From Selenomonadaceae bacterium (lineage in GTDB: Bacteria; Bacillota; Negativicutes; Selenomonadales; Selenomonadaceae): a stretch of 52,835 nt of DNA. This document shows, one piece after another, positions 17,579-28,021 of the stretch. Positions within the stretch are counted from its first letter, which is position 1. Each line of letters begins with the position of its first letter. Where the stretch lies: the NCBI GenBank assembly GCA_022786545.1, contig JALFXV010000079.1:1-52835 (forward strand), in the 5' to 3' direction. The notes under the pieces are model-generated. The model worked only from the letters and a program-made list of their open reading frames with translations. It did no database searches and was not told the DNA's origin. The translations under genes and the position numbers were made by a program.

Positions 17579-19285
17579 ATGGAAAATATCAGTGTAAAAA
17601 TCAAAATACTGGCATTGGCTGTCATTATGCTTATCATTACCTGTCTGGTAGCGGCAGCCGGCCTTTATTCGAATACCAAGTCCAAGCAGGCGGTAGATGA
17701 GCTGTACGGCTCCAACCTGATGGCAACCCAATACCTGACTCATGCAGATAGCCAGCTTTTGCTTATCAAGGATGACGTTTCCTATGTGTTGCAGCAGAAT
17801 CTGGCACAGGAGCCGCGGAATGTGCTGCTGGGTGATATTGTTGACAAGCTGAAGGGCATTCAGGGGGATGTGCAGGCGGTAAAGGCCATCTGTCCTGATG
17901 AAAAGATGCAGGGGATTATTTCCGAGCTGGATGAGCACCTGAACAATACTATTCCGCAGGTGGAGGCTGCCAAGAAGCTGGGCACCGCCCCTGAGGACAA
18001 GATTGCCGTGTACAAGGCCCTCAGCGAGATTGATGATGTGTCCCAGCATATGGGTGAATTGACACCTGAGAATGTAATGCAGGGCAAGATACTTTTCCAG
18101 GCCAGCGATGAGGCCTATGAATTTGCTCTGATGGCATTTGCAGTAATCATTATCTTTGGCCTGATTGTGGGCATTGCAGCTGCAATCATTATTTCCAAGG
18201 GAATTGCCGGCCCGCTGCAGGCATCTGTAGAGCAGCTTAATGCAGTAGCAGATGGCGATTTGACTCAGACCATTGATACCGGCATGCTCAATCGTCAGGA
18301 TGAGGTAGGTGTCATGGTGCAGGCTCTGCACAGGATGCAGAAATCCCTGCGGGAGGTGCTGGGCACCGTGCGCCAGGAGGCAGATAACAGTGCCGAAATG
18401 GCTGCGGAGGTCTATGAGCTGGTAGGTGCCATGAATGGCAGTGCTCAGGATATGTCTGCTGTTACCGAGGAAATGGCAGCCAGCATGGAAGAAACAGCAG
18501 CATCCACCTCCAATATCCAGAGCCTCAGCGACCGCATCAAGGAGCAGGTGGAGGCAAATGCCAAGGAAGCCAGCGACAGTGCGGATTATTCCACCACTAT
18601 TTCCGACAGGGCCAAGGCTCTCAAGGAAGATGTGCAGCTGGCGCAGCGTGAGGCTAAGCGCATCTATGCCGGCACCAAGACCTCCTTGGAGCAGGCCATC
18701 GAGTCTGCCAAGGTGGCAAACAACATTACGGAGCTGACTCAGGCCATCAGCGATATTGCTGACCAGACCAACCTGCTGGCACTGAATGCCGCCATCGAGG
18801 CTGCCCGTGCCGGTGAGCACGGCAGGGGCTTTGCGGTAGTTGCTGACGAGGTAAGGAAGCTTGCCGAGCAGTCCCATGATACGGCAGAGGAAATCAAGAA
18901 TCTTACTGTAAATGTGACTGATGCTGTGCAGAATCTGTCTGTCAGCGCCCATGGCCTCCTGAAATTCATGGAAGAAAATGTCCACAAGGACTATGAGAAG
19001 ATTAACCAGACGGCGGAGCAGTATCGTGAAGATGCAGAGTACTTCCATGGCTTTGCCAGCCAGAGCAATGAGTCTGCCCAGGATTTTGCCCAGTCCATCC
19101 AGACCATGAACAACAGCATGGAGGAGATTGCCAAGGCAACCCAGGAGGGGGCTATCGGCAACAACACTGTGGCACAGCAGGTAGTCAATGTGGCTGAGAA
19201 GGCAAACGAGATTCTCAACAAGGTCAATGTGTCCAAGGAGGGCGCAGACAACCTGAAGAATCAGCTTTCCAAGTTCAAGATTTAA
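17579..19285 (+). CDS. Methyl-accepting chemotaxis protein
   Basis: A 568-residue chemoreceptor. Two transmembrane helices (about residues 9-28 and 180-202) bracket an extracytoplasmic sensing domain of about 150 residues, followed by a HAMP domain and a long coiled-coil signalling domain with the hairpin tip [26 protein letters not shown] sequence (here [16 protein letters not shown]). ATG 17579 follows GGAG by 6 bases and is preferred to ATG 17567. Directly downstream of the binding-protein gene, so the lipoprotein may present its ligand to this receptor. Downstream partner CheV lies close by on the chromosome. Confidence 0.93.
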   Translation: MENISVKIKILALAVIMLIITCLVAAAGLYSNTKSKQAVDELYGSNLMATQYLTHADSQLLLIKDDVSYVLQQNLAQEPRNVLLGDIVDKLKGIQGDVQAVKAICPDEKMQGIISELDEHLNNTIPQVEAAKKLGTAPEDKIAVYKALSEIDDVSQHMGELTPENVMQGKILFQASDEAYEFALMAFAVIIIFGLIVGIAAAIIISKGIAGPLQASVEQLNAVADGDLTQTIDTGMLNRQDEVGVMVQALHRMQKSLREVLGTVRQEADNSAEMAAEVYELVGAMNGSAQDMSAVTEEMAASMEETAASTSNIQSLSDRIKEQVEANAKEASDSADYSTTISDRAKALKEDVQLAQREAKRIYAGTKTSLEQAIESAKVANNITELTQAISDIADQTNLLALNAAIEAARAGEHGRGFAVVADEVRKLAEQSHDTAEEIKNLTVNVTDAVQNLSVSAHGLLKFMEENVHKDYEKINQTAEQYREDAEYFHGFASQSNESAQDFAQSIQTMNNSMEEIAKATQEGAIGNNTVAQQVVNVAEKANEILNKVNVSKEGADNLKNQLSKFKI

Positions 19286-19363
19286 GCTCAGGCTTTTCAG
19301 TTTTATAGTTTTTGGCGCAGGCTTGCAGAGGCTGTTTGTTTTCTGTGCATATGCGAGGTGTAT

Positions 19364-19404
19364 GAAGCTGTCATTTCAGTGAGAAGTGGCAGCTTCTTTT
19401 TATT
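19364..19404 (+). terminator. Terminator after the chemoreceptor gene
   Basis: GAAGCTGTCA and TGGCAGCTTC pair (one G-T) around a 13-base loop, followed by TTTTTATT. Confidence 0.85.
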
Positions 19405-19438
19405 GTCTTTTAATTGACAAGGGGATATTTTTAAGAAG

Positions 19439-19650
19439 GTGATTGCCGTTAGGGGTGGCCGCTATGGGCACAGCCTGGGGGCTGCCATCGATATCGGCAC
19501 CACTACCCTGGCGGCATATCTCTGTGATTTGCAGACCGGGGAGGTGCTGCAGAAGTCATCCCGGAGGCAGGCCTGGAGACAGGCAGCTGAATGGGTGAGG
19601 TTATCACTCGGATGAAATTCACCTGCCAGTCAGGCCAGTGTGGCTGAAAG
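19439..19650 (+). pseudogene. Fragment of a RACo-like ASKHA ATPase gene
   Basis: From 19439 the + strand reads ...GAAIDIGTTTLAAYLCDLQTGEVL, the phosphate-1 motif of ASKHA-domain corrinoid-activation (RACo/DUF4445) proteins. The frame breaks soon after; about 100 bases on, GEVITRMKF continues in another frame, matching the family segment that follows. Only some 60 residues of a protein of about 500-600 are left, without the N-terminal ferredoxin domain. It is wedged between the receptor terminator and the convergent tmcAL gene, and is best read as a decaying relic of a reductive activator of corrinoid proteins. Confidence 0.6.
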
Positions 19651-20898
19651 CTAGTTTACATAGCAGGGGGATGTGAGAAAGTCCCTATTGAGGCACAGCT
19701 GGTGCTCTCCCTGGGGATTGGAGGGCAGGGGAGATAGGCACAGCTCCCTGAGATTGGCGGCGGCAATATCCATGTACAGCATCCTTTGCAGGGGACTAAG
19801 CCTGTCCGGGTGCTGCATGTCACGGCGGTTCAGGTATTCCGTCACCTTGGTGATAATCGGCAGGCTGGTTTTCTGCCGGATGTCTTTCAGCAGCTGGCGC
19901 CCCCTGTCATCAAAGGCCAGCACCCTGATGTACAATGGGCCGTCAGCAGTCATTTCTGCTATTTGGTCCTTGGTGCTGCCCAGCAGCAGGTGCATGAGGG
20001 TGCGCTGGATTCTGGTGGCAGGATAGCGCCGGGTGGCAAGCTCCTGAATGAGTGCCCTGAAAGAAGCGGCGCAGTCAGGCTTGCTGGCGGCTTCCTTCAA
20101 TTTATATTCCATGCCTTCCCCGACTCCATATATGGCGGCTATTTTCTCAGCCGCCAGGGAAAGCAGCTTCCATATCATGAGTGGAAGCTGTTTTTTGCTG
20201 TCCGGGTACATGGTGGTATTTTCGATGGCGGCCAGGGTGGCTTCCGGCACCAGCTGCATCAGCTGCCGGAACTGTCCCTGCCTGGCAAGCCGCCTGAGGG
20301 CAGTGCCGCTGGCAAACTCCCCCTGCACAGATGTGTCGTTGTGGCCGGCACCTGTGCGGGGCAGGGGCAGAGGCGCAATGCCCTCAGTCTTTTTCAGGGC
20401 GCGGAGGTATTCAATGGCCAGAATGGTATTGGGCTCCGTGAGCATTTCGGCGTTCAGTCCTGTGCTTTCTGCTATCAGCTGGCTGAGGGCGGCACCGTAG
20501 GAGAGGCCGCCTTTCAGCCTTTGCTGCAGGGCTTCCCGGCAGGCTTCCGGCTGAAAATCCGCCGCCAGCTGAAGTTTTTCTATTTCCGGGTAAGCTGTGC
20601 CGAAGGCCAGTGTATCCACAATGCCCAGGCTGTCCAATAGCCTGACGCCGCCAGCAGCAAAGTCCTGGGCACTGCGGCAGGCAAAGGCTGCCGGCAGCTC
20701 TATGACGAGATTTGTGCCGTTTTTTACGGCTGCCCCGGCCCGCTGCCACTTATCTAGCAGGGCAAACTCCCCCCGCTGGGTAATGCTGCCGCTGAGACAG
20801 GCGATTATGCCGCTGTCATGCTGCTTTTTGATGCAGCTTATCTGATATTTGTGCCCGTTGTGAAAGGGATTGTATTCCGCTATGATGCCTGTTGCCAT
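19651..20898 (-). CDS. tmcAL: tRNA(Met) cytidine acetate ligase
   Basis: A 415-residue YlbM/TmcAL-family protein. The N-terminal nucleotidyltransferase-like domain has GIIAEYNPFHNGHKYQI with the HxGH motif, then MSGSITQRGE-like LSGSITQRGEFALLDKW. TmcAL acetylates the wobble cytidine of elongator tRNA-Met using acetate and ATP. It is the only minus-strand gene in the window and is convergent with the chemoreceptor side and divergent from the pyr operon. Confidence 0.92.
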   Translation of the reverse strand: MATGIIAEYNPFHNGHKYQISCIKKQHDSGIIACLSGSITQRGEFALLDKWQRAGAAVKNGTNLVIELPAAFACRSAQDFAAGGVRLLDSLGIVDTLAFGTAYPEIEKLQLAADFQPEACREALQQRLKGGLSYGAALSQLIAESTGLNAEMLTEPNTILAIEYLRALKKTEGIAPLPLPRTGAGHNDTSVQGEFASGTALRRLARQGQFRQLMQLVPEATLAAIENTTMYPDSKKQLPLMIWKLLSLAAEKIAAIYGVGEGMEYKLKEAASKPDCAASFRALIQELATRRYPATRIQRTLMHLLLGSTKDQIAEMTADGPLYIRVLAFDDRGRQLLKDIRQKTSLPIITKVTEYLNRRDMQHPDRLSPLQRMLYMDIAAANLRELCLSPLPSNPQGEHQLCLNRDFLTSPCYVN

Positions 20899-20947
20899 TG
20901 TTTTATTTCACCGCCTGAAGTATTTTCGCAATTTTGTCTGCAAGAGC

Positions 20948-20956
20948 ATTATAGCA
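20948..20956 (-). promoter_or_regulatory. Extended -10 promoter of tmcAL
   Basis: On the minus strand TGCTATAAT, an extended -10 box with perfect TATAAT, lies about 50 bases upstream of tmcAL. No good -35 box is present at 16-18 bases. Confidence 0.5.
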
Positions 20957-21027
20957 CATATCGGGGATGCGTGGCAGGTAATTGGCGAAGATAAGCGAAG
21001 ATAAGTGAAGATACCTGACGGGTAAAA

Positions 21028-21056
21028 TTGACTTTTCCTATGCTATGTGCTACAAT
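21028..21056 (+). promoter_or_regulatory. Promoter of the pyr operon
   Basis: TTGACT at 21028-21033 and TACAAT at 21051-21056 with 17-base spacing. Three near-identical GAAGATA-containing repeats (about 20987-21012) lie just upstream; their meaning is unknown. Confidence 0.85.
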
Positions 21057-21085
21057 TTTTTGTGAAAGTGAATATGGCCTTTGAA

Positions 21086-21193
21086 ATTAGTCCTGTGAGG
21101 CTGATAAAGGAAGCTGATATTTTTGTATTTTTTGTGTGTAAAAAGCGATGGCTTTCTTGTGCCTTTTCGGGTGCAGGAAAGCTTTTTCTTTTT
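21086..21193 (+). promoter_or_regulatory. PyrR-type attenuator of the pyr operon
   Basis: AGTCCTGTGAGGCT at 21089-21102 fits the PyrR-binding anti-antiterminator consensus (ARUCCNGNGAGGYU). A terminator follows: GCTTTCTTGTGCC (21151-21163) pairs with GGGTGCAGGAAAGC (21169-21182), then TTTTTCTTTTT. By analogy with Bacillus, UMP-loaded PyrR would stabilise the PyrR stem and allow termination before pyrB. The gene pyrR is not in this window. The antiterminator pairing was not worked out. Confidence 0.82.
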
Positions 21194-21263
21194 GCAAAAA
21201 TGAAGATGGTACGGTGGCATTTATCCTGCCGCTTGTGCCATAGACGGAAAAGGAGTGATTGCT

Positions 21264-22211
21264 TTGGGGAAAAATAGCGTGTCCCTCAGAGGCAAGGATG
21301 TCCTGGCGCTGGCCGACTTCTCTGCTGATGAAATCCAGACTATTCTGGAAACTGCCAAGGAAATGAAGAATATCATTCACCGTGATATCAAGAAGGTGCC
21401 TGCCCTCAGGGGCAAGTCCGTCGTGACGCTTTTCTATGAGCCGAGCACCAGAACACGTTCTTCCTTTGAGCTGGCAGGCAAGTACCTGGGTGCCGATGTG
21501 GTGAACATCACTGCCGGTACCAGCAGCATCGTCAAGGGCGAGAGCCTGCGGGATACCCTCTACACAGTGGAGGCCATGGGGGTTGACGCCATCATCATGC
21601 GCCACAAGGCCGAGGGCGCGGCGGAGTACGCCTCCAAGGTAGTCAGTCCTGTGATTATCAACGCCGGTGACGGCGCTCACGCCCATCCTTCCCAGGGGCT
21701 CTTGAACCTCTTTACCATCATGGAGAAGAAGGGGCGCTTTGAGGGGCTGAAGGCGGCTATCCTGGGTGACATCACCCACAGCCGCGTGGCACGTTCCGAT
21801 ATTCAGGGCATGCGCAAGATGGGCATCGAGGTGCATCTGGCAGGGCCGAAAACACTGCTGCCACGCTATCTCTTTGAGGAAGACGGCATCTATGTCCATG
21901 ACCGCATCGAGGACGCCATCAAAAATGCGGATGTTATTAACGTGCTGCGCATCCAGCTGGAACGCCAGAAGGCAGGCCTGTTCCCATCTCCGAGGGAGTA
22001 TGCCCGCATCTTCGGCATCAACAATGCCAGGTTGGAGCTGGCCAAGAAGGATGTGCTGATTCTCCATCCTGGCCCAATGAACAAGGGGCTGGAAATTTCT
22101 CCGTTTGTTGCTTATGGTGACAATTCAGCTATTCAGGAGCAGGTGCAGAACGGTGTGGCTGTCCGTATGGCTATTTTGACGCATGCACTGACTGGAGGTA
22201 AGGAAGTATGA
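21264..22211 (+). CDS. pyrB: Aspartate carbamoyltransferase catalytic subunit
   Basis: A 315-residue enzyme joining carbamoyl phosphate and aspartate. YEPSTRTRSSFE holds the carbamoyl-phosphate-binding STRTR motif, and HPSQGLLNLFT is present. I chose TTG 21264, eight bases after AAAAGGAG; the GTG at 21255 overlaps that site. No pyrI-type regulatory chain follows, as usual in Firmicutes. The stop overlaps pyrC by 4 bases. First gene of the operon. Confidence 0.95.
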   Translation: MGKNSVSLRGKDVLALADFSADEIQTILETAKEMKNIIHRDIKKVPALRGKSVVTLFYEPSTRTRSSFELAGKYLGADVVNITAGTSSIVKGESLRDTLYTVEAMGVDAIIMRHKAEGAAEYASKVVSPVIINAGDGAHAHPSQGLLNLFTIMEKKGRFEGLKAAILGDITHSRVARSDIQGMRKMGIEVHLAGPKTLLPRYLFEEDGIYVHDRIEDAIKNADVINVLRIQLERQKAGLFPSPREYARIFGINNARLELAKKDVLILHPGPMNKGLEISPFVAYGDNSAIQEQVQNGVAVRMAILTHALTGGKEV

Positions 22212-23497
22212 AAACTTTGATTAAGGGCGGCAGGGTGATTGACCCGGCAAACAAGATAGATAAGATTGCCGATGTGCTGGTGGAGGATGGCAGGATTGCC
22301 GCTGTAGGCGAGGGGCTTTCCGCCGAGGGTGCAGAGGTTTTTGAGGCAGGGGGCAAGATTGTTTCCCCGGGCCTCATTGATATGCACGTGCATCTCCGGG
22401 AGCCAGGCCAGGAGGCCAAGGAGGATTTCGCCTCCGGCTCCCGTGCAGCGGCAGCTGGCGGTTATACCCGTGTGGCTACCATGCCGAATACTAGGCCGGT
22501 GATTGATAACTCCGCTTTGGTAAAAGCCATGCAGAAGCGTGCTGAGGAAGATGCGGTAGTCCATGTGGAGATTATCGGTGCTGTTACCAAGGGCCAGCAG
22601 GGCGAGGAAATGGCTGAGATGGGGGATATGGTGCAGGCAGGTGCCATTGCCTTCTCTGATGACGGCCATTTTACCAAGTCTGCCAAGGTGCTTCTGAACT
22701 GCTATGATTACCTGAGAACCTTTGACAAGGTGATTATCAACCATGAGGAGGAAACTTCCCTGGTGGAGGAAGGTGTCATGAACGAGAGCCACAGGAGTGC
22801 CATGCTGGGCATGAAGGGGCGTCCGACTGTGGCGGAGGATATTGCAGTAGCCCGTGATGTGATGCTGGCGGAGTATGCTGATGCCAGGGTGCATGTGGCT
22901 CATATCAGCTCAGGCCGCGCCGTGGACATCGTGCGCCAGGCCAAGGCACGGGGCGTCAAGGTCACCGCCGAGGTTACGCCCCAGCACCTGACCATGACGG
23001 ACGACCTGGTAGAGCTTTTTGACAGCTCCACCAAGATAAATCCGCCACTCAGGGAGCAGAAGGATGTGGATGCGGTGCTGGCAGGCCTTTTGGATGGCAC
23101 TATTGACTGCATCGTCACCGACCATTCCCCTCATGCCCAGGAGGAAAAGGACAGGGAGTACATGTACGCCCCGAGCGGCTTCCCTGGCCTGGAAACTGCC
23201 GTAGGCGTCCTGCTGACGGACCTGGTGCATACCGGCAAGCTGGATATTGCCATGATGATTGAAAAGATGACGGTTGCTCCTGCCCGCATTTTCGGCATTA
23301 ATGCCGGAAGCCTGGCAGAAGGCATGCCTGCTGATATAACCGTAATTGACCCGGAGCTGGAGTGGACGGTAGACGACAAGAAGTTTTATACCAAGGGCTC
23401 TCATTCGCCGTTTGTCGGCCGTAAGCTGAAGGGCAAGGCTGTCATGACCTTTGTGGATGGCAGGCTGGTTATGAAGGACGGGGAAATCCTGGCCTAA
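22208..23497 (+). CDS. pyrC: Dihydroorotase
   Basis: A 429-residue type I dihydroorotase, closing carbamoyl aspartate to dihydroorotate. Zinc ligands are visible in DMHVHLREPG near residue 59 and in later histidines (VHVAHIS), and VTDHSPHAQEEK holds the catalytic aspartate region. Starts at ATGA overlapping pyrB, with GGAGGTAAGG upstream. Confidence 0.96.
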   Translation: MKTLIKGGRVIDPANKIDKIADVLVEDGRIAAVGEGLSAEGAEVFEAGGKIVSPGLIDMHVHLREPGQEAKEDFASGSRAAAAGGYTRVATMPNTRPVIDNSALVKAMQKRAEEDAVVHVEIIGAVTKGQQGEEMAEMGDMVQAGAIAFSDDGHFTKSAKVLLNCYDYLRTFDKVIINHEEETSLVEEGVMNESHRSAMLGMKGRPTVAEDIAVARDVMLAEYADARVHVAHISSGRAVDIVRQAKARGVKVTAEVTPQHLTMTDDLVELFDSSTKINPPLREQKDVDAVLAGLLDGTIDCIVTDHSPHAQEEKDREYMYAPSGFPGLETAVGVLLTDLVHTGKLDIAMMIEKMTVAPARIFGINAGSLAEGMPADITVIDPELEWTVDDKKFYTKGSHSPFVGRKLKGKAVMTFVDGRLVMKDGEILA

Positions 23498-23559
23498 GGA
23501 GCGCGTAAGGCGTTTTGCTTGACTTCGGGGCAACCCGGAGATATTTCGGAGGTGTAATT

Positions 23560-24633
23560 TTGAAAGGTAAGCTCATTTTAGAAGACGGCAGCGTTTTCAC
23601 AGGCAATTTACTGAATAATATCAAGGCTACCGGCGAGGTAGTGTTCAATACAGGCATGACCGGCTATCAGGAGATTCTGACGGACCCTTCTTATTGCCGC
23701 CAGATTGTCACCCTGACTTTTCCGCTGGTAGGCAACTACGGCGTGGCTGAGAAGTTCATGCAGTCCAGGAAGTCCTTCGTCAACGGCTTCGTTATCGGCG
23801 AGCTGTGCGATGAGGGCAGCAACTGGCAGCTGCAGAGCGAGCTGGCGGATTTTCTCACCCGTCAGGGCGTGCCGTGCCTGTACAACGTGGATACCCGTGC
23901 CGTTACCCGCAAAATCCGTTCCGTGGGCTGCATGAAGGGCATTATCGTGCCGGAGGATGCTTCCAAGGTGGAGATTGAGGAGCTGTTTGCTGTGCCAATC
24001 AAGAAGGAAGTGGTGCAGGAGGTTACTACGCCGGAGATTTACAAGATGGAAAATGACGGCCCTGACGTGGTGGTAATGGATTTCGGCATCAAGCAGAATA
24101 TCCTCAATTCCCTCCACAACCTGGGCTGCAACCTGACGATTGTGCCTGCCCATACCTCCGCAGAGGAAGTGCTGGCCATGAATCCTGACGGCATTTTCCT
24201 GTCCAACGGCCCTGGTGACCCGAAGGACGTGCCGGAGGTCATCGAGGAAGTGAAGAAGCTGATTGGCAAGAAGCCGATGTTCGGCATCTGCCTTGGCCAC
24301 CAGCTGATTTCCCTGGCCCTGGGGGCGGACACCTACAAGCTGAAATTCGGCCACCGCGGTTCCAACCAGCCGGTGAAGAACCTCCTGAATGGCCGCGTGC
24401 ATATTTCCTCCCAGAATCACGGCTATGCCGTGGATGAGGCATCCCTCAAGGATTTGCCGCTGGAGGTTACCCATATCAACGTGAATGACGGCACGGTGGA
24501 GGGCCTGCGCCACAAGACCTTGCCGCTGTTCTGCGTGCAGTATCATCCAGAGGCTTCTCCGGGACCTGATGACAACATGTATCTGTTTGACCAGTTCTGG
24601 ACTATGCTCACAGGCGAGAATAAGGGGGAGTAA
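23560..24633 (+). CDS. carA: Carbamoyl-phosphate synthase, small (glutaminase) subunit
   Basis: A 357-residue subunit that hydrolyses glutamine and passes ammonia to CarB. The C-terminal class I amidotransferase domain has nucleophile cysteine in [10 protein letters not shown] and the catalytic His/Glu in [13 protein letters not shown] 23560 with GGAGG seven bases upstream is the likely start; the frame extends upstream without another good signal. carB follows after 3 bases. Confidence 0.96.
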   Translation: MKGKLILEDGSVFTGNLLNNIKATGEVVFNTGMTGYQEILTDPSYCRQIVTLTFPLVGNYGVAEKFMQSRKSFVNGFVIGELCDEGSNWQLQSELADFLTRQGVPCLYNVDTRAVTRKIRSVGCMKGIIVPEDASKVEIEELFAVPIKKEVVQEVTTPEIYKMENDGPDVVVMDFGIKQNILNSLHNLGCNLTIVPAHTSAEEVLAMNPDGIFLSNGPGDPKDVPEVIEEVKKLIGKKPMFGICLGHQLISLALGADTYKLKFGHRGSNQPVKNLLNGRVHISSQNHGYAVDEASLKDLPLEVTHINVNDGTVEGLRHKTLPLFCVQYHPEASPGPDDNMYLFDQFWTMLTGENKGE

Positions 24634-24636
24634 TCT

Positions 24637-27600
24637 GTGCCAAAGAAGGAAAATATCAAGAAGGTTATCGTTATCGGCTCCGGCCCTATCATCATCGGCC
24701 AGGCAGCTGAGTTTGACTATGCAGGCTCCCAGGCTTGCCGTGCCTTGAAGGAAGAAGGGCTGGAGGTTGTGCTGGTCAACAGCAACCCTGCTACCATCAT
24801 GACTGATACCCACATGGCTGACCGGGTGTACATCGAGCCATTGACTGTGGAGTTCATGGAGGAAATCATCAGCAAGGAGCGTCCTGACGGCCTTTTGGCT
24901 ACCCTGGGGGGACAGGCCGGCCTCAACCTGGCCGTAAAGCTGTCGGAGCAGGGCATCCTTGAGAAATACAATGTGGAGCTTCTGGGCACTTCCCTGGAGG
25001 CCATTGAGCGGGCCGAGGACCGTGAGCTGTTCAAGGAAACCATGAACAAGCTGGGTGAGCCTATCCCTGAGTCCACCATCGTTGAGGATGTGGCATCTGC
25101 CGTTGCCTTTGCCCACGAAATCGGCTATCCGCTGATTGTGCGCCCTGCCTATACTATGGGCGGCACCGGCGGCGGTATTGCCGAGAGCGAGGACGAGCTG
25201 ATTGATATCGTCATCAAGGGCCTCAAGTATTCCATGATTGGCCAGGTGCTGATTGAGCGCAGCGTGGCAGGCTGGAAGGAAATCGAGTACGAGGTAATGC
25301 GTGACGGCAACGACAACTGCATCACTGTCTGCAACATGGAGAACTTTGACCCGGTAGGCGTTCATACCGGCGATTCCATCGTAGTGGCTCCGTCCCAGAC
25401 CTTGACTGACCATGAGTATCAGATGCTCCGCAGTGCTTCCATCCGCATTATCCGCGAGCTGGGCATCGAGGGCGGCTGCAACGCCCAGTATGCCCTGGAC
25501 CCAAATAGCAACAAGTATTATGTTATCGAGGTAAATCCTCGTGTAAGCCGTTCTTCCGCCCTGGCTTCCAAGGCTACCGGCTATCCGATTGCCAAGGTTT
25601 CCGCCAAGATTGCCATCGGCTACAGCCTGGACGAGATTACCAATGCCGTTACCCAGAAGACCAAGGCATGCTTCGAGCCTGCCCTGGACTACTGCGTGGT
25701 GAAGTTCCCTCGCTGGCCGTTTGACAAGTTCGTTTATGCGGACAAGACCCTGGGCACTCAGATGAAGGCTACCGGCGAGGTTATGTCCATTGACAGGAAC
25801 TTCGAGGGGGCTATCCTGAAGGCAGTCCGTTCCCTGGAAATCGGCGTGCACCGCCTCCACATGAAGAAAATGGACAAGTGGGACGATGAGAAGGTAATGA
25901 AGCACCTGGCCCGCTGCAACGATGAGCGTATTTTCGTGATTGCCGAGGTACTGCGCCGGGGCATTGCGGATATTGATAAAATCCATGAAGTCACCAAGAT
26001 TGACAAGTGGTTCCTGCGGAAAATCAGCCGCATCACCGCTGTGGAAAATGAGCTGAAGGAGGGCGTCATCACCCCGAGCCTGATGCTCCGTGCCAAGGAT
26101 GTGGGGCTGGCTGACCGCTCTATTGCGGAGATTGCCGGCAAGACTGCTGACGAGGTGCGCACCCTCAGGAAGACTATGAACATCCTGCCTTGCTACAAGA
26201 TGGTTGATACCTGTGCGGCAGAGTTTGAGGCGGCAACCCCTTATTATTACTCCACCTTCCATGCCCAGGAGGACGAGGTAGATACCACCACCAAGAAGCG
26301 CAAGGTGATGGTGCTGGGCTCCGGCCCTATCCGCATCGGCCAGGGCGTGGAGTTTGACTACTGCTCCGTACATTCCGTATGGGCACTGCGCCAGATGGGC
26401 ATTGAGGCGATTATCGTCAACAACAACCCTGAGACCGTTTCCACTGACTTTGATATTTCTGACAGGCTGTACTTTGAGCCGCTGACGGCAGAGGATGTGC
26501 TGAACATCATCGACAAGGAGAAGCCGGAGGGTGTCATCGTCCAGTTCGGCGGTCAGACTGCCATCAACCTGGCGGAGGCTCTTTCCAAGGCAGGCGTGAA
26601 GGTATTCGGCACTTCCGTGGATGATATTGACCGTGCCGAGGACAGGGAGCGCTTTGACGAGGTGCTGACTCAGGCCAATATTCCGCGTCCTCGGGGCATT
26701 TCCGTCACCAATCAGGAGGATGCCATTGCCGGGGCGGCAGATATCGGCTATCCTGTTATGGTGCGTCCTTCCTATGTGCTGGGCGGCCGGGCTATGGAAA
26801 TCGTTTATAATGAAGACGAGCTGCGTGACTACATGGGCCGGGCCGTGCAGGTTACGCCGGAGCATCCTGTGCTGGTGGACCGCTACATGCAGGGCACCGA
26901 GGTGGAGGTTGACGCCATCTCTGACGGCATTGATGTGGTGATTCCGGGCATCATGGAGCACGTTGAGCGTGCCGGTGTCCATTCCGGCGACTCTATTGCC
27001 GTATATCCGCCGCAGACTTTGTCTTCCAAGATTATCTATACCATCATTGACTATACCAAGCGCCTGGCTGTGGGGCTCCATGTAAAGGGCCTCATGAACA
27101 TCCAGTATGTTGTGGCCAATGACGAGGTTTATGTTATCGAGGTAAATCCTCGTTCCTCCCGTACTGTGCCGTTCCTCAGCAAGGTAACTGATGTGCAGAT
27201 GGTGGATGTGGCTACCCAGGTGGCTCTGGGTGCTTCCCTGAAGGAGCTGGGCTACAAGTCCGGTCTGGTTACGCCTAAGCCTTATGTGGCTGTCAAGGCA
27301 CCGGTATTCTCCTTCAACAAGATGGCTGATGTGGATATTTCCCTTGGCCCTGAGATGAAGTCCACCGGCGAGGTTATGGGTATCGACTATCATTATGCCC
27401 GTGCCCTGTACAAGGCTATCACCGGCGCAGGCATGAACATTCCTCTGAACGGCTGCATCCTCTTTACTGTAGCCAACAAGGACAAGGAGGAAATGAAGCA
27501 GCTGGCCAAGGCATTCTCCGAGCTGGGCTTCAAGCTGGTGGCTACCTCCGGCAGTGCCAAGGCTATTCAGGAGATGGGCATTGACGCAGAGGTAGTAGGC

Positions 27601-27873
27601 AAGATGCACGAGCGCAGTGCCGACATCATTCAGCTGATTAAGAAGGGCAGTATTCACATGGTAATCAACACCATGACCCAGAATCAGGGCAAGAATGTGG
27701 CTCATGACGGCTTCAAGATTCGCCGTGCTACCGTTGAGCATGCCATCCCTTGCTTGACTTCTTTGGATACGGCATGGGAGGTGCTCCGGGTTCTGTCCTT
27801 CATGCGTGAGCGCCGCCTGGTCTACAGCCTGGCTATTCAGGATTATGTAGGCGGCGGTGACGATTTGGCATAA
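24637..27873 (+). CDS. carB: Carbamoyl-phosphate synthase, large subunit
   Basis: A 1078-residue enzyme of full length with two homologous ATP-grasp halves ([21 protein letters not shown] near the start, [19 protein letters not shown] near residue 560) and a C-terminal MGS-like allosteric domain (residues about 940-1070). GTG start with AAGGGGGAG upstream. Being in the pyr operon, it is the pyrimidine-linked enzyme. pyrF follows after a 148-base repeat-bearing gap. Confidence 0.97.
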   Translation: MPKKENIKKVIVIGSGPIIIGQAAEFDYAGSQACRALKEEGLEVVLVNSNPATIMTDTHMADRVYIEPLTVEFMEEIISKERPDGLLATLGGQAGLNLAVKLSEQGILEKYNVELLGTSLEAIERAEDRELFKETMNKLGEPIPESTIVEDVASAVAFAHEIGYPLIVRPAYTMGGTGGGIAESEDELIDIVIKGLKYSMIGQVLIERSVAGWKEIEYEVMRDGNDNCITVCNMENFDPVGVHTGDSIVVAPSQTLTDHEYQMLRSASIRIIRELGIEGGCNAQYALDPNSNKYYVIEVNPRVSRSSALASKATGYPIAKVSAKIAIGYSLDEITNAVTQKTKACFEPALDYCVVKFPRWPFDKFVYADKTLGTQMKATGEVMSIDRNFEGAILKAVRSLEIGVHRLHMKKMDKWDDEKVMKHLARCNDERIFVIAEVLRRGIADIDKIHEVTKIDKWFLRKISRITAVENELKEGVITPSLMLRAKDVGLADRSIAEIAGKTADEVRTLRKTMNILPCYKMVDTCAAEFEAATPYYYSTFHAQEDEVDTTTKKRKVMVLGSGPIRIGQGVEFDYCSVHSVWALRQMGIEAIIVNNNPETVSTDFDISDRLYFEPLTAEDVLNIIDKEKPEGVIVQFGGQTAINLAEALSKAGVKVFGTSVDDIDRAEDRERFDEVLTQANIPRPRGISVTNQEDAIAGAADIGYPVMVRPSYVLGGRAMEIVYNEDELRDYMGRAVQVTPEHPVLVDRYMQGTEVEVDAISDGIDVVIPGIMEHVERAGVHSGDSIAVYPPQTLSSKIIYTIIDYTKRLAVGLHVKGLMNIQYVVANDEVYVIEVNPRSSRTVPFLSKVTDVQMVDVATQVALGASLKELGYKSGLVTPKPYVAVKAPVFSFNKMADVDISLGPEMKSTGEVMGIDYHYARALYKAITGAGMNIPLNGCILFTVANKDKEEMKQLAKAFSELGFKLVATSGSAKAIQEMGIDAEVVGKMHERSADIIQLIKKGSIHMVINTMTQNQGKNVAHDGFKIRRATVEHAIPCLTSLDTAWEVLRVLSFMRERRLVYSLAIQDYVGGGDDLA

Positions 27874-27890
27874 GCAGAAGCCTATGCGCA

Positions 27891-27989
27891 AGCTGATGCA
27901 CATGTTTGTGCGTATGTTTATGCACATGTTTGTGCGCAGGCTTAATGCACAGTTTATGGGCATGCTTAATGCACATATTTGTGCGCATG
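27891..27989. repeat. Four degenerate 24-bp tandem repeats between carB and pyrF
   Basis: The unit, roughly TGATGCACATGTTTGTGCG plus 5 variable bases, recurs about four times with a 24-bp period. Each unit carries the small inverted repeat GCACA-NNNN-TGTGC, so each could form a short hairpin. No gene lies here. In many Firmicutes pyr operons pyrK and pyrD occupy this interval. Confidence 0.75.
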
Positions 27990-28021
27990 TTTATATTTAT
28001 GCGTGAGATGCGGAGGATTTT

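Noticed and set aside
17297..19048. A 583-codon minus-strand frame over the chemoreceptor gene
   Set aside because: Antisense shadow of a well-supported receptor gene with operon context and ribosome binding site.
23608..27963. A 1451-codon minus-strand open frame across carA and carB
   Set aside because: It is a mirror of the carA/carB codon pattern; the plus strand encodes full-length conserved enzymes, and the minus frame shows no family features.
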